Assembly: GCA_964517265.1 (NCBI GenBank)
Contig: CAZFBS010000006.1
Location: 1-64,000 of the forward strand
Reading direction: 5' to 3'
From: REEP01 sp964517265
GTDB lineage: Bacteria; Pseudomonadota; Alphaproteobacteria; Rhodospirillales; Defluviicoccaceae
DNA: 64,000 nucleotides
Shown here one piece after another: positions 1 to 8,347 of the stretch. Position 1 is the first letter of the stretch. Every line of letters starts with the position of its first letter. Under the pieces are notes generated by a model. That model was not told the DNA's origin and ran no database searches. It worked only from the letters and a program-made list of their open reading frames with translations. The position numbers and the translations under genes are program-made.

Positions 1-473
1 CGTTTGAGGCTGTTCTTGCTGCGATGGTCGCCGCCAAACCCATCGGCCGGATGGATCCCATCTGCCGGATGGACCAACGCCACGCACAGGCACCGATGGC
101 CCCAAGAGGAAAAAAACCTTTGACCGCGGCCCCGGCGGCGGCCATCTCCCTCCGTAACCGCCGCAAGACTGCCCGCTCCCGCCGCCGCGGCGAGGAAGAT
201 GACTTTTGCCGACAAACGATGACAAATGCCGACAGGTTGACCCGCGCGGTAACGGTTTCTTGAACTAAATCAATAGGTTGATTGCCGAAGATGGGCCGCA
301 ACCGCGCCCGATCCAGCGCACGGTCGTGGTTTTTCCTGCCTCACCACGTGGCGGGAGCGGCCGGGCGAGCGGAAACCGCCTCTTTCAGACGACGCACCGG
401 CTCGGCCACCGGTTGCGGGCTGCTCCCGCGGCCCTGTTCCGCGCAACGACGCCAAGACAATGAGGGGGCGCGC
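1..473. other. Gene-poor left edge
   Basis: I see no convincing gene between the window edge and the tRNA. The open frames here are short, Arg/Pro/Ala-rich and resemble no family I know. The stretch includes an A-rich run near 108-120 and a slightly AT-rich patch near 260-285 that could belong to a promoter, but no confident -35/-10 pair was found. A small GCGGG/CCCGC hairpin at 415-429 lies just downstream of the tRNA on its strand and may help end that transcript. Confidence 0.5.
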
Positions 474-548
474 TGGTGCCGCAGGAGGGATTTGAACCCC
501 CGACCCACGCATTACGAATGCGTTGCTCTACCACTGAGCTACTGCGGC
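474..548 (-). tRNA. tRNA-Thr (anticodon CGT)
   Basis: Read on the minus strand this folds as a complete cloverleaf. The acceptor stem is GCCGCAG/CTGCGGC, the D arm GCTC/GAGC, the anticodon stem ACGCA/TGCGT with loop TTCGTAA (anticodon CGT, decoding ACG threonine codons), and the T arm carries TTCAAAT. The 3' CCA is encoded (474-476). It lies 64 bp downstream of hemY on the same strand, so it may be processed from a heme-operon read-through transcript or have its own promoter in that gap. Confidence 0.95.
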
Positions 549-612
549 GGCGCACGCCGTGCGAGAGACCGTGCGGCCAGAGCCGCCGGCACGCGGTCGC
601 GATGAGGGTACC

Positions 613-1962
613 CTACCGCTCCCGCCCGCTGCTCGCAAGTCCCGGGGCGACTCCTGGGGCGACTGCTGGGGCAACTGCGGGGGCAGGTCCGGAAGCCGTT
701 CCCGGCGCAACACCGGCGGCAACTCCGGGTGTCGGCGAGGTGACGGCGGCCGGGGCGTGCTCCAGGTGCATCACCGAGGGCGGCACCTGCGCTCCGTGCT
801 CGTCGGCGCTCGCCCGCATCAGCCACTCGCGGGCGCGGACCAGATCGCCATGCTCGGCTTCCTCCAGTTGCGCCATCAGTCGGCACACCCGCGGCGGCGC
901 CTGCTCCGAGGCGATCGGCTCGAGCGCGGCGCGCGCCACCTCCCACTTCTGCGCCTCCAGCGCCGCGACCGCGACGATCAGGCGGCTTTCCAGGTGCTCC
1001 GGGTTGTGATCGGCCAGCCGCTGCGCCGCATCCAGTTTCTGCATCGCGTCGTTGACCTGCCGCGCCTTCCAGTACATCTCGGCCAGTTCCGGATCCGGGT
1101 TGCGCTGCCACGCCTCCTCGATCACGGTGACGGCCTTGCGATGGCGATCGTCCTCGATCAACAGCTGCGCCCAGCGGATCGCGGCGGGACTGTAGGACGG
1201 GCGCTCGCGGGCGGCCTTGCGCGTCCACTTCAATGCCTCGAAGCCGGATTCGTTCAGACTGCGCTGATAGTAGATCTCCGCCTTCTCCTGCTGCGGATCG
1301 CCGCTCGGCAACACGTTCAGCCGCGCGGCCTCGTCGACGGTGACGGCGGCATCGGCCCAGCGATGGGTGCGCTTCTGCAGATCGTAGAGGACCTTGACCA
1401 CCCATTCGCTCTTCGGGTTGATCCGATAGGCGCGGCGGGCGAGGGTGAGCGCTTGATCCCAGTCCTGCCGCTTGATCGCCTGATTGAGCAGGCCGCGAAC
1501 GCCGAGGAACTCCGTCGTCCGGCGTTCGCTCAACGCCGTGAAGTACTTCTCGGCTGCCTTCTCGTCGCCCTGCATCTGAGCCGCCTGTGCCGACAGCAGC
1601 ATCGTCAGCGGCGGGTCGTCCAGATAGCGGTCTGCGCGTTGCGCCTGGCGGCGGGCCGCTTCCGCATCCCCCGCCGCCACCGCCACCATGCCGCGGCTCA
1701 ACGCCTCGAAGCCGCGCCGCTGCTTTCGGTTGCGCCGCGCCCGACGCAGCAACCGCGGCATCCGCAGCAGCGTCCACCACAGCCGGTACAGCAGCGCGAC
1801 GATCCCCGCGAACACAAGGACGGCGGCGATCAACACGGCAACCGATGTGCTGACCTGATAGTTCTGCCATTCCAGCACCACGTTGCCGGGATTGCCGGCA
1901 AGCCACCCGGCCGCGAGCGCGATCAGACCGATGACGACAAGGAAAATGGCCCAACGGATCAT
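613..1962 (-). CDS. hemY: HemY-like TPR protein of the heme operon
   Basis: Inner-membrane protein of the HemY family (the hemX/hemY type of heme operons, not protoporphyrinogen oxidase). About 449 residues. The N-terminus MIRWAIF starts two hydrophobic helices (about residues 3-20 and 38-60), followed by a basic stretch and then helical TPR-like repeats over most of the protein. The ATG at 1962-1960 overlaps the TGA of the upstream Mic60-like gene by 4 bp (ATGA), which fixes the start; the open frame runs 35 codons further up but that part is out of family. The C-terminal ~35 residues are an Ala/Val/Pro/Gly repeat encoded by a 12-bp minisatellite. Family role: links heme biosynthesis to the membrane; biochemical activity uncertain. 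Confidence 0.88.
   Translation of the reverse strand: MIRWAIFLVVIGLIALAAGWLAGNPGNVVLEWQNYQVSTSVAVLIAAVLVFAGIVALLYRLWWTLLRMPRLLRRARRNRKQRRGFEALSRGMVAVAAGDAEAARRQAQRADRYLDDPPLTMLLSAQAAQMQGDEKAAEKYFTALSERRTTEFLGVRGLLNQAIKRQDWDQALTLARRAYRINPKSEWVVKVLYDLQKRTHRWADAAVTVDEAARLNVLPSGDPQQEKAEIYYQRSLNESGFEALKWTRKAARERPSYSPAAIRWAQLLIEDDRHRKAVTVIEEAWQRNPDPELAEMYWKARQVNDAMQKLDAAQRLADHNPEHLESRLIVAVAALEAQKWEVARAALEPIASEQAPPRVCRLMAQLEEAEHGDLVRAREWLMRASADEHGAQVPPSVMHLEHAPAAVTSPTPGVAAGVAPGTASGPAPAVAPAVAPGVAPGLASSGRER
644..691. repeat. 12-bp tandem repeat in hemY 3' end
   Basis: Four consecutive 12-bp units (GGGGCGACTCCT, GGGGCGACTGCT, GGGGCAACTGCG and a decayed fourth copy) lie inside the hemY coding region. 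On the minus strand each unit encodes four residues of the AVAP/GVAP type. Since 12 is a multiple of three, copy-number change would lengthen or shorten the tail without a frameshift. Confidence 0.75.
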
Positions 1963-3881
1963 CGGCTTGAGCCCTCCTCCGAGGAGAGCATCGCGATCGC
2001 CCGGATCTGGATGCGCTCCATCGCCTGTCGCACCGCCAGCCGCGCGCGCGCCGCATCGAGCCACCACGCCGCCGCTTCCGCCTCCGCCCCCTCCAGCTGC
2101 GCGAGTGCATCGATCGCGCCGGCAAGATCGCCCGCGTCCATCCGGTTCCGCGCCGCTTCCAGCACGGCATCGGCACCGCCGGCTTCGACTGCCGCCTCGC
2201 CGGTCCGGCGAATCGTCACCAGCGAGCGCAGGCGGCTGAATGTGGTCTGGAGAACACCGTCCTCGTCCCGCTCGACACCGGCATGGGCGACCGCATCGGC
2301 CAATTCGGGAAACCGCCGGTACAGGTCGGCAAAAGTCGCCACCCCGGTTTCGGCGTGCATCTCCAGCGGTTGCAGACTCTCCGCGTCCAGCAGCGCCTCG
2401 TCGGCGGCACTCTTGAAGGCGTCGAGTTCTTGACGGTACGATCGGGAGGTGCCCAGGGTTTCGCTAAGACGGCTGAGGCCCAGAGCAACCGCGGCGGCAT
2501 CCTGGCTGACATCACGGGTGTCCGGGACCCGCTCCGAGAGCGAGCGAACCTGTTCCTCCAGACTCGCCACCTGCTCCTGGGTGCGGGTGATCTGCTGCTC
2601 CAACCCGGCAACCGTCTCCTCGATGCCGGACTCCTGAGGAGCGAGACCCGACACCTTCTGGTCCAGGCCGGCAACCCTCTCGTCAAGGCCGGCAAGTTGC
2701 TGGTTGAGACCGGCAACGCGCTCATCCAATTGCTGGCTCTCCGAACGCACCGCGCTGAGGCGCTCGTCGACCCACTCGGGGACCACTGCGGTCACCCCCG
2801 GCTCGATATCCTGCAGTCGACCGCCGAGGGTGTCCATCTGCGCGCGCAAGGCTTCAACATCCTGCTGAAGTGCCGCCGCGCCGTCCTCACGCGCGCTCCC
2901 CTGTTGCACTGTTTGCTCAAGCTCGGCAATCCGGTCTTCGAGCGCCGCGATCTGCTCCTCGCCCGGCTGCGCCGGCAGATAGCTTTGGGCATAGGGAGCC
3001 AGCGCCGGCCCCCAATAGGGCGATGTCAACAAGCCGCCGATCAGCAGGATCGCCAGCACCGCGCCCAACGCAAGGCACCCCGATCGCCGTTTCGGCGGCG
3101 CCGGGGGCGGGGGCCCCTTGCCTTCGGGCATGCCGGCTCGCGGTGCACCGGGGCCGCGCGTTCCTTCCCCCTTTTTCTCATCCGCCTTTTTCTCAAGAGA
3201 CTCCGAACGGGACGGCTGCGAGGAGGCTGCGCTGGCTGCGGCGGCGGGTCCCGCCGCCGATTTCCAAGGCTCGGCAGCCGGCTGGGAGGGTCCGGCTTCG
3301 GATTTTGCCGACGCTCCCGGCTTGGGTGTGCCGGACGTCTCCGCCTTGGCCACGGAAGGCGTCTCCGCCTTGCGCGGCATGTCGGGGCCCGACTTTTGCA
3401 TAGCGGGCTTTCCGGTCCCGGACGTGTCCGTCCCAGGCTTCTCCATCGCGGGCTTTTCTGTGGGCTTTTCTGGCGCCCCCGGCTTCGTTGGCGGGGAAGC
3501 CGGACCAGCAGAGCCGGCGGGAAGCGAAGGGGCTTTCGCGCTGTCCGGCGAATCGGTGTTCACAGTCCTGCCCGGCTCCTTGCCGACATCCTCGGCCCGA
3601 CTCCGCGAGGGGGTCGGTGTCGCCGCCGCGGAGGTTGCGGCCAAAGGCTTCGTCTTTTCGGGGGTTTTTTCATCTGGGGTTTTTTCAGGGATCTTCTCAG
3701 GCCCCCTGTCAGCTGTTCGCTCGGGTGCCTTTTCGGCAGCGGGTTTCCCCCCCGCCGGCCCTTGAGCAGCCTGCTGCCGGTCCACACCGGGGCGGTCGTC
3801 TTTTTTTGAACCCGCACCCCCCTGCCCTTTTGACGTTGAGTCGTTGTTCTTGGGATCTTCCTGCTTGGGCTCTTCAGTCAT
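1959..3881 (-). CDS. Mic60/mitofilin-family inner-membrane protein
   Basis: 640-residue homologue of mitofilin/Mic60, the protein that shapes mitochondrial cristae and whose alphaproteobacterial relatives sit in heme operons. Architecture: a disordered Lys/Pro/Glu/Ala/Ser-rich N-terminal region (about 1-265), one transmembrane helix (about 268-287), a coiled coil (about 308-452) with repeated VAGL-type heptads, and a helical C-terminal domain (about 461-640). It lies between hemD and hemY, the conserved neighbourhood of the bacterial family, and overlaps hemY by ATGA. In other alphaproteobacteria the protein is tied to intracytoplasmic-membrane curvature and outer-membrane contact. The N-terminal tail looks unusually long. 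The specific role here is inferred. Confidence 0.8.
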   Translation of the reverse strand: MTEEPKQEDPKNNDSTSKGQGGAGSKKDDRPGVDRQQAAQGPAGGKPAAEKAPERTADRGPEKIPEKTPDEKTPEKTKPLAATSAAATPTPSRSRAEDVGKEPGRTVNTDSPDSAKAPSLPAGSAGPASPPTKPGAPEKPTEKPAMEKPGTDTSGTGKPAMQKSGPDMPRKAETPSVAKAETSGTPKPGASAKSEAGPSQPAAEPWKSAAGPAAAASAASSQPSRSESLEKKADEKKGEGTRGPGAPRAGMPEGKGPPPPAPPKRRSGCLALGAVLAILLIGGLLTSPYWGPALAPYAQSYLPAQPGEEQIAALEDRIAELEQTVQQGSAREDGAAALQQDVEALRAQMDTLGGRLQDIEPGVTAVVPEWVDERLSAVRSESQQLDERVAGLNQQLAGLDERVAGLDQKVSGLAPQESGIEETVAGLEQQITRTQEQVASLEEQVRSLSERVPDTRDVSQDAAAVALGLSRLSETLGTSRSYRQELDAFKSAADEALLDAESLQPLEMHAETGVATFADLYRRFPELADAVAHAGVERDEDGVLQTTFSRLRSLVTIRRTGEAAVEAGGADAVLEAARNRMDAGDLAGAIDALAQLEGAEAEAAAWWLDAARARLAVRQAMERIQIRAIAMLSSEEGSSR

Positions 3882-3949
3882 CCCCCACTTTCCCTGGCTT
3901 TAGAGACGGTTCCGATCGTGCGAGCGGCAGACTAGCAGGGAAACGACCA

Positions 3950-4699
3950 TTATGGGGAGACAAAATCAGGGTTGGTGCGCCCGCTGCCGCTGCCGGAACC
4001 GGCAATGGCATCCACGATGGCGGCAGTGTCGATGCGCGCTGCGACCACAACGCGCCGCCAGGGCAGCGCCCGCGCCTGTTCGGCAACCGCGCCGCTGAGG
4101 CACCATGCGGTCATCGCCGCGCATTGAGCGGCCAGTTTGGCGGAGCGGGTCAAGTCGACGAAGATGCGCGCGGTCCGTGGCGAGTAGAGGATGACGCCAT
4201 CGAGTGCCCCTTCCCGCATTTGCGTGACGGCATCCTCCGGCAACCGCTCCACCTTCAATGCATCGTAAAGCGCCTCGCGGCGGCAGCGAAAGCCGGCGTT
4301 GCCAAGCGCACCGGCAAGATCCCCGGCAAGGATGCTGCCGGCGATGTGAAGGAGTGCGCCGCCCGCCGGATTGAGCGTACGGCGAACCATGTCGGCAAGC
4401 GAGCCGACGTCGCCCGCGGCGGTGCCAATACGCAGGAATCCGGCGTCCCGTGCTGCTTGCGCGGTCGCCTGACCGACCGCACAGACGAGCCGATCCCGCT
4501 CCGGGTTGCGTGCGGCAAAGGCGCGAACGCCATTGGCGCTGGTGACCAGAAGGGCCTGCACACCAATCAGATCAAGTGGCGGCCCCGGCCGATAACGGAT
4601 GGTCATCAACGGCACGATCAGGCTGTCGACCCCCCTCTCCCGCAGCTCTGCGGCAAGAGGGACAGCATCCTCCACGGGGCGCGTGATCATCACCCGCAT
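3950..4699 (-). CDS. hemD: Uroporphyrinogen-III synthase
   Basis: Cyclises hydroxymethylbilane with inversion of ring D to give uroporphyrinogen III in tetrapyrrole synthesis. About 249 residues, normal for HemD. The protein begins MRVMITRPVEDA, the typical HemD opening; the frame continues 60 codons upstream but overlaps hemC, so the ATG at 4699 is chosen. This start is 7 bp after the hemC stop with a GGGGAG ribosome-binding site within the hemC end. The body has the two alternating alpha/beta halves expected, including a SANGVRAFA segment. HemD is poorly conserved, so the call rests partly on its place between hemC and mic60/hemY. Confidence 0.92.
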   Translation of the reverse strand: MRVMITRPVEDAVPLAAELRERGVDSLIVPLMTIRYRPGPPLDLIGVQALLVTSANGVRAFAARNPERDRLVCAVGQATAQAARDAGFLRIGTAAGDVGSLADMVRRTLNPAGGALLHIAGSILAGDLAGALGNAGFRCRREALYDALKVERLPEDAVTQMREGALDGVILYSPRTARIFVDLTRSAKLAAQCAAMTAWCLSGAVAEQARALPWRRVVVAARIDTAAIVDAIAGSGSGSGRTNPDFVSP

Positions 4700-4706
4700 C
4701 GGCCGA

Positions 4707-5648
4707 TCAGCTCCCCGCTTGCGCCGCATGAAAAAATTCGGTGCCGCCGAGCCGTCGCAGATCTTCGCCCACCGCAACACCCAGATCGTGGGCCGAAGAG
4801 CACGAACCTTCGCGAGCGGCTTCGATGATGTTCGATCCGTCCGGTCGTGCGACCAGCCCCCGCAACGCAATCCGTCCATCCGCGCTCACTTCGGCGAGCC
4901 CGGCAATGGGCGTGCGGCAAGATCCGTCCAGAACCGCCAGCATGGCGCGCTCGGCCGTGATTCGAAGGTTGGTTTCGGTGTCATCGAGTGCAGCCAGCAA
5001 CCCCCGAGTCCGGGCGTCCTCGCGGCGACACATCACACCGATCGCTCCCTGCCCCACTGCCGGAAGCATCTCCTTCAGATCCAGCACCGCGGTGATGACC
5101 TCGGTCATCGCCAGACGGCGCAACCCCGCCAGCGCCAACAAGGTCGCCTCAATTTCGCTGCGTTGGACGCGTGCCAGCCGAGTTTGCACATTGCCTCGCA
5201 CCGGCACCACGATTATGTCCGGGCGATGATAGAGCAGTTGGGCCTGCCGACGAAGAGAGGCGGTGCCGACCACGGCGCCAGCCGGAAGCGAACCGAGACT
5301 TGTTGCGGCGCGGCTGATCAGAACGTCACGAGGGTCCTCCCTTGGCAGGGCGGCGGCCAGGATCAGCCCATCCGGCAGCCGTGTCGGCAGGTCCTTGACG
5401 GAATGGACCGCAAGGTCGATCCGCCCGTCCAGCAGCGCTTCGTCAAGTTCCTTGGTGAACAGGCCCTTGCCGCCGATGTCCGCGAGTGGGCGATCGAGAA
5501 TCCTGTCGCCCGTCGTCTTGATCACGACGATCGCAACCGCGTTCTGCTCACCGAGCTCCGGATGGACGGCGATAAGCTGCTGGCAGGTTGCCTGCGTCTG
5601 GGCCAGGGCAAGAGGGCTGCCGCGGGTGCCGATGCTTAGCGTGGGCAT
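4707..5648 (-). CDS. hemC: Hydroxymethylbilane synthase (porphobilinogen deaminase)
   Basis: Condenses four porphobilinogens into hydroxymethylbilane. 313 residues, the usual size. N-terminal IGTRGSPLALAQ motif, the HSVKDLPT active-site segment, the arginine-rich TASLRRQAQLL stretch, and Cys244 in LDGSCRTPIAG, which carries the dipyrromethane cofactor. The start is taken at MPTLSIG (5648), not at the codon eight residues upstream, because the family starts there. It is the first gene of hemC-hemD-mic60-hemY and is divergent from tsaD across 220 bp, an arrangement seen in many alphaproteobacteria. Confidence 0.97.
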   Translation of the reverse strand: MPTLSIGTRGSPLALAQTQATCQQLIAVHPELGEQNAVAIVVIKTTGDRILDRPLADIGGKGLFTKELDEALLDGRIDLAVHSVKDLPTRLPDGLILAAALPREDPRDVLISRAATSLGSLPAGAVVGTASLRRQAQLLYHRPDIIVVPVRGNVQTRLARVQRSEIEATLLALAGLRRLAMTEVITAVLDLKEMLPAVGQGAIGVMCRREDARTRGLLAALDDTETNLRITAERAMLAVLDGSCRTPIAGLAEVSADGRIALRGLVARPDGSNIIEAAREGSCSSAHDLGVAVGEDLRRLGGTEFFHAAQAGS

Positions 5649-5794
5649 GACCTTCCAGATGCGGGTTTTCAACCAACGATTCTCAGAACCGGATGCTTCC
5701 AGGACTGAGGGTATTCATGACGGGACGCATCCAAGACGGCCAGCCCACCACTCTTGGTCGGCGGCGAGTGTCGAAGCATCACCGAGACCGCCAC

Positions 5795-5842
5795 TTGGCT
5801 CCGCCCGCAGGCCCATCGTAAGCTCGCCCCTATCGTAGGGGC
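5795..5842 (+). promoter_or_regulatory. Putative tsaD promoter with palindrome at +1
   Basis: In the hemC/tsaD divergent gap there is a possible -35 TTGGCT (5795-5800) and -10 TAAGCT (5819-5824) with an 18-bp spacer. The match to consensus is modest. Immediately downstream, at the expected start of transcription, is a perfect inverted repeat GCCCCTATCGTAGGGGC (5826-5842; 7-bp arms, 3-nt loop), ending 26 bp before the tsaD ATG. It could be an operator or a leader hairpin. Confidence 0.4.
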
Positions 5843-5868
5843 AGCCGCGCCGACAGGAAAGGTTTTCG

Positions 5869-6912
5869 ATGATCGTTCTCGGAATTGAGACCAGTTGCGA
5901 TGAGACCGCCGCAGCGGTCGTCGGCGAAGATCGGCGGATCCTCGGCGAATGCCTGCTCTCCCAGATTGAGGCCCATCGCCCCTATGGCGGGATCGTGCCG
6001 GAAGTCGCCGCGCGCGCCCATCTGGAGGCAGTCGAAGGCGTGATTCGCCAAGCCATGCAGCAGGCCGGCGTTTCCTTCGCCGATCTGGATGGCATCGCGG
6101 CGACGGCCGGCCCCGGTCTGATCGGCGGACTGATCGTCGGGGTGATGACGGCCAAGGCAATTGCGGCGGTACATGACCTGCCCTTTCTTGCCGTCAACCA
6201 TCTCGAGGGTCACGCACTTACCGCACGCCTGACCGATGCCGTCGACTTTCCGTATCTCCTGCTGCTGGTGTCGGGAGGCCATTGCCAGTTGCTGACCGTC
6301 AGCGGCGTCGGCCGCTATCGCCGCCTCGGCACCACCTTGGATGATGCGGTCGGCGAAGCCTTCGACAAGGTGGCAAAAGTTCTCGGGCTCGGCTATCCAG
6401 GTGGAGCGGCGGTCGAGCGCGCCGCACGAGCGGGAGATCCTACCCGCTTCGCGCTGCCGAGGCCGATGAAAGGGCGCAAGGACTGTCATTTCTCGTTTTC
6501 CGGCCTGAAGACGGCGGTGATTCATGCTGTCGACCATTTGCCGCCGGGACCGCTTGCCGAATCCGACGTCGCCGATCTATGTGCCTCCTTTCAGGCAGCC
6601 GCGGCCGACGCCCTGATCGACCGCACCCGCCAAGCCTTGCGGCAAGCCCGCACCGATACGCTTGTCGTTGCAGGCGGCGTTGCGGCCAACAATGCGCTGC
6701 GCGGGCGTCTGGCGGCCCTGGCGATGGCGGAAAATGTACGCCTGATTGCGCCGCCACAGCGGTTGTGCACCGACAACGGAGCGATGATTGCCTGGGCGGG
6801 GCTAGAGCGGCTGCGGCTTGGGCTGACTGATCCACTCGATTTTGCTCCGCGTCCACGTTGGCCGCTTGATCCGGATGCAGCGCCTGCCGCATTCGCGGGG
6901 ATCAAGGCATGA
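5869..6912 (+). CDS. tsaD: tRNA N6-adenosine threonylcarbamoyltransferase
   Basis: Transfers the threonylcarbamoyl group to A37 of ANN-decoding tRNAs (t6A), together with TsaB and TsaE. 347 residues, the family length. N-terminal GIETSCDET (5-13) is the ASKHA phosphate-1 motif; NHLEGH (110-115) gives the two metal-binding histidines H111 and H115; VSGGHCQ follows, and VVAGGVAANNALR is the C-terminal nucleotide motif. ATG at 5869 is preceded by AGGAAAGG. It heads a plus-strand group with gpsA, the YciI-like gene and the EVE gene. Confidence 0.97.
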   Translation: MIVLGIETSCDETAAAVVGEDRRILGECLLSQIEAHRPYGGIVPEVAARAHLEAVEGVIRQAMQQAGVSFADLDGIAATAGPGLIGGLIVGVMTAKAIAAVHDLPFLAVNHLEGHALTARLTDAVDFPYLLLLVSGGHCQLLTVSGVGRYRRLGTTLDDAVGEAFDKVAKVLGLGYPGGAAVERAARAGDPTRFALPRPMKGRKDCHFSFSGLKTAVIHAVDHLPPGPLAESDVADLCASFQAAAADALIDRTRQALRQARTDTLVVAGGVAANNALRGRLAALAMAENVRLIAPPQRLCTDNGAMIAWAGLERLRLGLTDPLDFAPRPRWPLDPDAAPAAFAGIKA

Positions 6913-6978
6913 CGGCTTTGCCGGAGCCGTCGCGGCAGGAGGCTTGTCCGCCACGATCAGCCGGAGCATAAGGGCACG

Positions 6979-7995
6979 ATGATACGCATAGGAATTATCG
7001 GGGCCGGTGCCTGGGGCACCGCACTTGCGATTGTGGCACGGCAGGCAGGTCATTCAGTTCTCCTATGGGCCCGAGAGCCGGAGGTGATCGAGGCCATCAA
7101 CAGCCGCCACGAGAACGAAATCTTTCTCTCCGGTGTCCGTCTTGATGAGGGCATTCGGGCAACCGCCGATCCTGCCGAAGCCGCCGCTGCCGACCTCGTC
7201 CTCTTCGCGGTACCCGCCCAGTTTCTCCGCCGCACCGCCGGCGAGACGGTAGCGGGCTGGCGAGCAGGCACGGCCGCAGTGATCTGCTCCAAGGGCATCG
7301 AGCATGAGACGTGCGCGCTGATGAGCGAAGTGGTCGCCGAGTGCCTCCCAAGCGCGAGCGTAGCAGTTCTTTCGGGGCCCACGTTTGCTGCCGAGGTGGC
7401 ACGGGCACAACCGACGGCGGTGACGCTGGCATGCGCGGATGCGGCTCTTCGCCAGGCAATACCGGCCACGTTGGGAACCACGCTCTTTCGGATTTATTCC
7501 CATGACGACGTGATCGGCGCCCAGGTGGGGGGCGCAGTCAAGAACGTGCTGGCGATTGCCTGCGGCATCGTCGCGGGCCGCCGCTTCGGCAGCAACGCGC
7601 GTGCCGCGCTGATCACCAGGGGCCTTGCCGAAATGGCACGCCTTGCCGTCGCCAAAGGCGCCCGGCCGGACACCTTGATGGGCCTCTCCGGCCTCGGGGA
7701 TCTCGTTCTCACCTGCACAACCATGGACTCGCGTAACTATTCCCTCGGAGTGGCGCTCGGCGAGGGGTGCGACTTGGGCGAAGTGCTTGCGTCCCGACGC
7801 TCGGTGGCCGAGGGCGTGTTTTCCGCCGGGTCGGTCCGAGCACTGGCGCGCAGGCTTGTGGTCGACATGCCGATCTGTTTTGCCGTTGATGCGGTCCTGA
7901 ACGCCGGAGCCGACATCGACGTTACCATTGCCGATCTCCTTGCCCGCCCGCCGACAGAAGAACGGCCCGCCGGCATGCCGGTGCAGACCAACTGA
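6979..7995 (+). CDS. gpsA: Glycerol-3-phosphate dehydrogenase [NAD(P)+]
   Basis: Reduces dihydroxyacetone phosphate to sn-glycerol-3-phosphate, the backbone precursor of phospholipids; cytoplasmic. 338 residues. N-terminal Rossmann motif IGIIGAGAWGTALA, the SKGIE segment, SGPTFAAEVA, and the catalytic-lysine region GGAVKNVLAIACGIVAG, all in the family order. It lies 66 bp after tsaD on the same strand. Its product feeds PlsY, which is encoded at 60.6-61.2 kb. Confidence 0.97.
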   Translation: MIRIGIIGAGAWGTALAIVARQAGHSVLLWAREPEVIEAINSRHENEIFLSGVRLDEGIRATADPAEAAAADLVLFAVPAQFLRRTAGETVAGWRAGTAAVICSKGIEHETCALMSEVVAECLPSASVAVLSGPTFAAEVARAQPTAVTLACADAALRQAIPATLGTTLFRIYSHDDVIGAQVGGAVKNVLAIACGIVAGRRFGSNARAALITRGLAEMARLAVAKGARPDTLMGLSGLGDLVLTCTTMDSRNYSLGVALGEGCDLGEVLASRRSVAEGVFSAGSVRALARRLVVDMPICFAVDAVLNAGADIDVTIADLLARPPTEERPAGMPVQTN

Positions 7996-8025
7996 TCAGA
8001 ACGTCATCGATAAGGAGGAGTTGCC

Positions 8026-8310
8026 ATGCTGTTTATCATTGATTGCCGAGACAAGCCGGGGCAGGAGAGCCTGCGAAAGGATACCCGGCAGGCGCATCTC
8101 GATTATCTGAAAACCTTCAAGGATCAAGTTGTCGCGGCCGGGCCGGTCTTGAGCGACGATGGAGAGCACATGATCGGCAGCGTGCTGATCCTCGACTTTC
8201 CGGACAGGCTGCTGGCAGAGCGTTTTGCCGCCAATGATCCCTATGCCAAGGCGGAGCTGTTCGAAAGCGTGACAATCCGCCGTTGGAAAAAGGTGTTGCC
8301 GAAGGAGTAG
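8026..8310 (+). CDS. YciI-family protein
   Basis: 94-residue single-domain protein of the YciI (dimeric alpha-beta barrel) fold. It opens MLFIIDCRDKPG, has the conserved HLDYLK segment near residue 25, the GSVLILDFPD strand and the ANDPYAKAELFE helix typical of the family. The ATG is preceded by AAGGAGG (8011-8017), a strong ribosome-binding site. It sits 30 bp after gpsA, where YciI genes are often found in alphaproteobacteria. No enzymatic role is established for this family member. Confidence 0.88.
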   Translation: MLFIIDCRDKPGQESLRKDTRQAHLDYLKTFKDQVVAAGPVLSDDGEHMIGSVLILDFPDRLLAERFAANDPYAKAELFESVTIRRWKKVLPKE

Positions 8311-8347
8311 CGCCGAGGCAAGTCGCTCTTTGGCAGGGAACGCGACC

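Noticed and set aside
24..263. 79-codon plus-strand ORF at the left edge
   Set aside because: No family resemblance and Arg/Ala-rich composition typical of GC-rich noise; no convincing ribosome-binding site.
539..2176. 545-codon minus-strand frame overlapping hemY
   Set aside because: Arg/Gly/Ala-rich noise in another frame; hemY in the neighbouring frame has clear membrane helices and TPR-like repeats.
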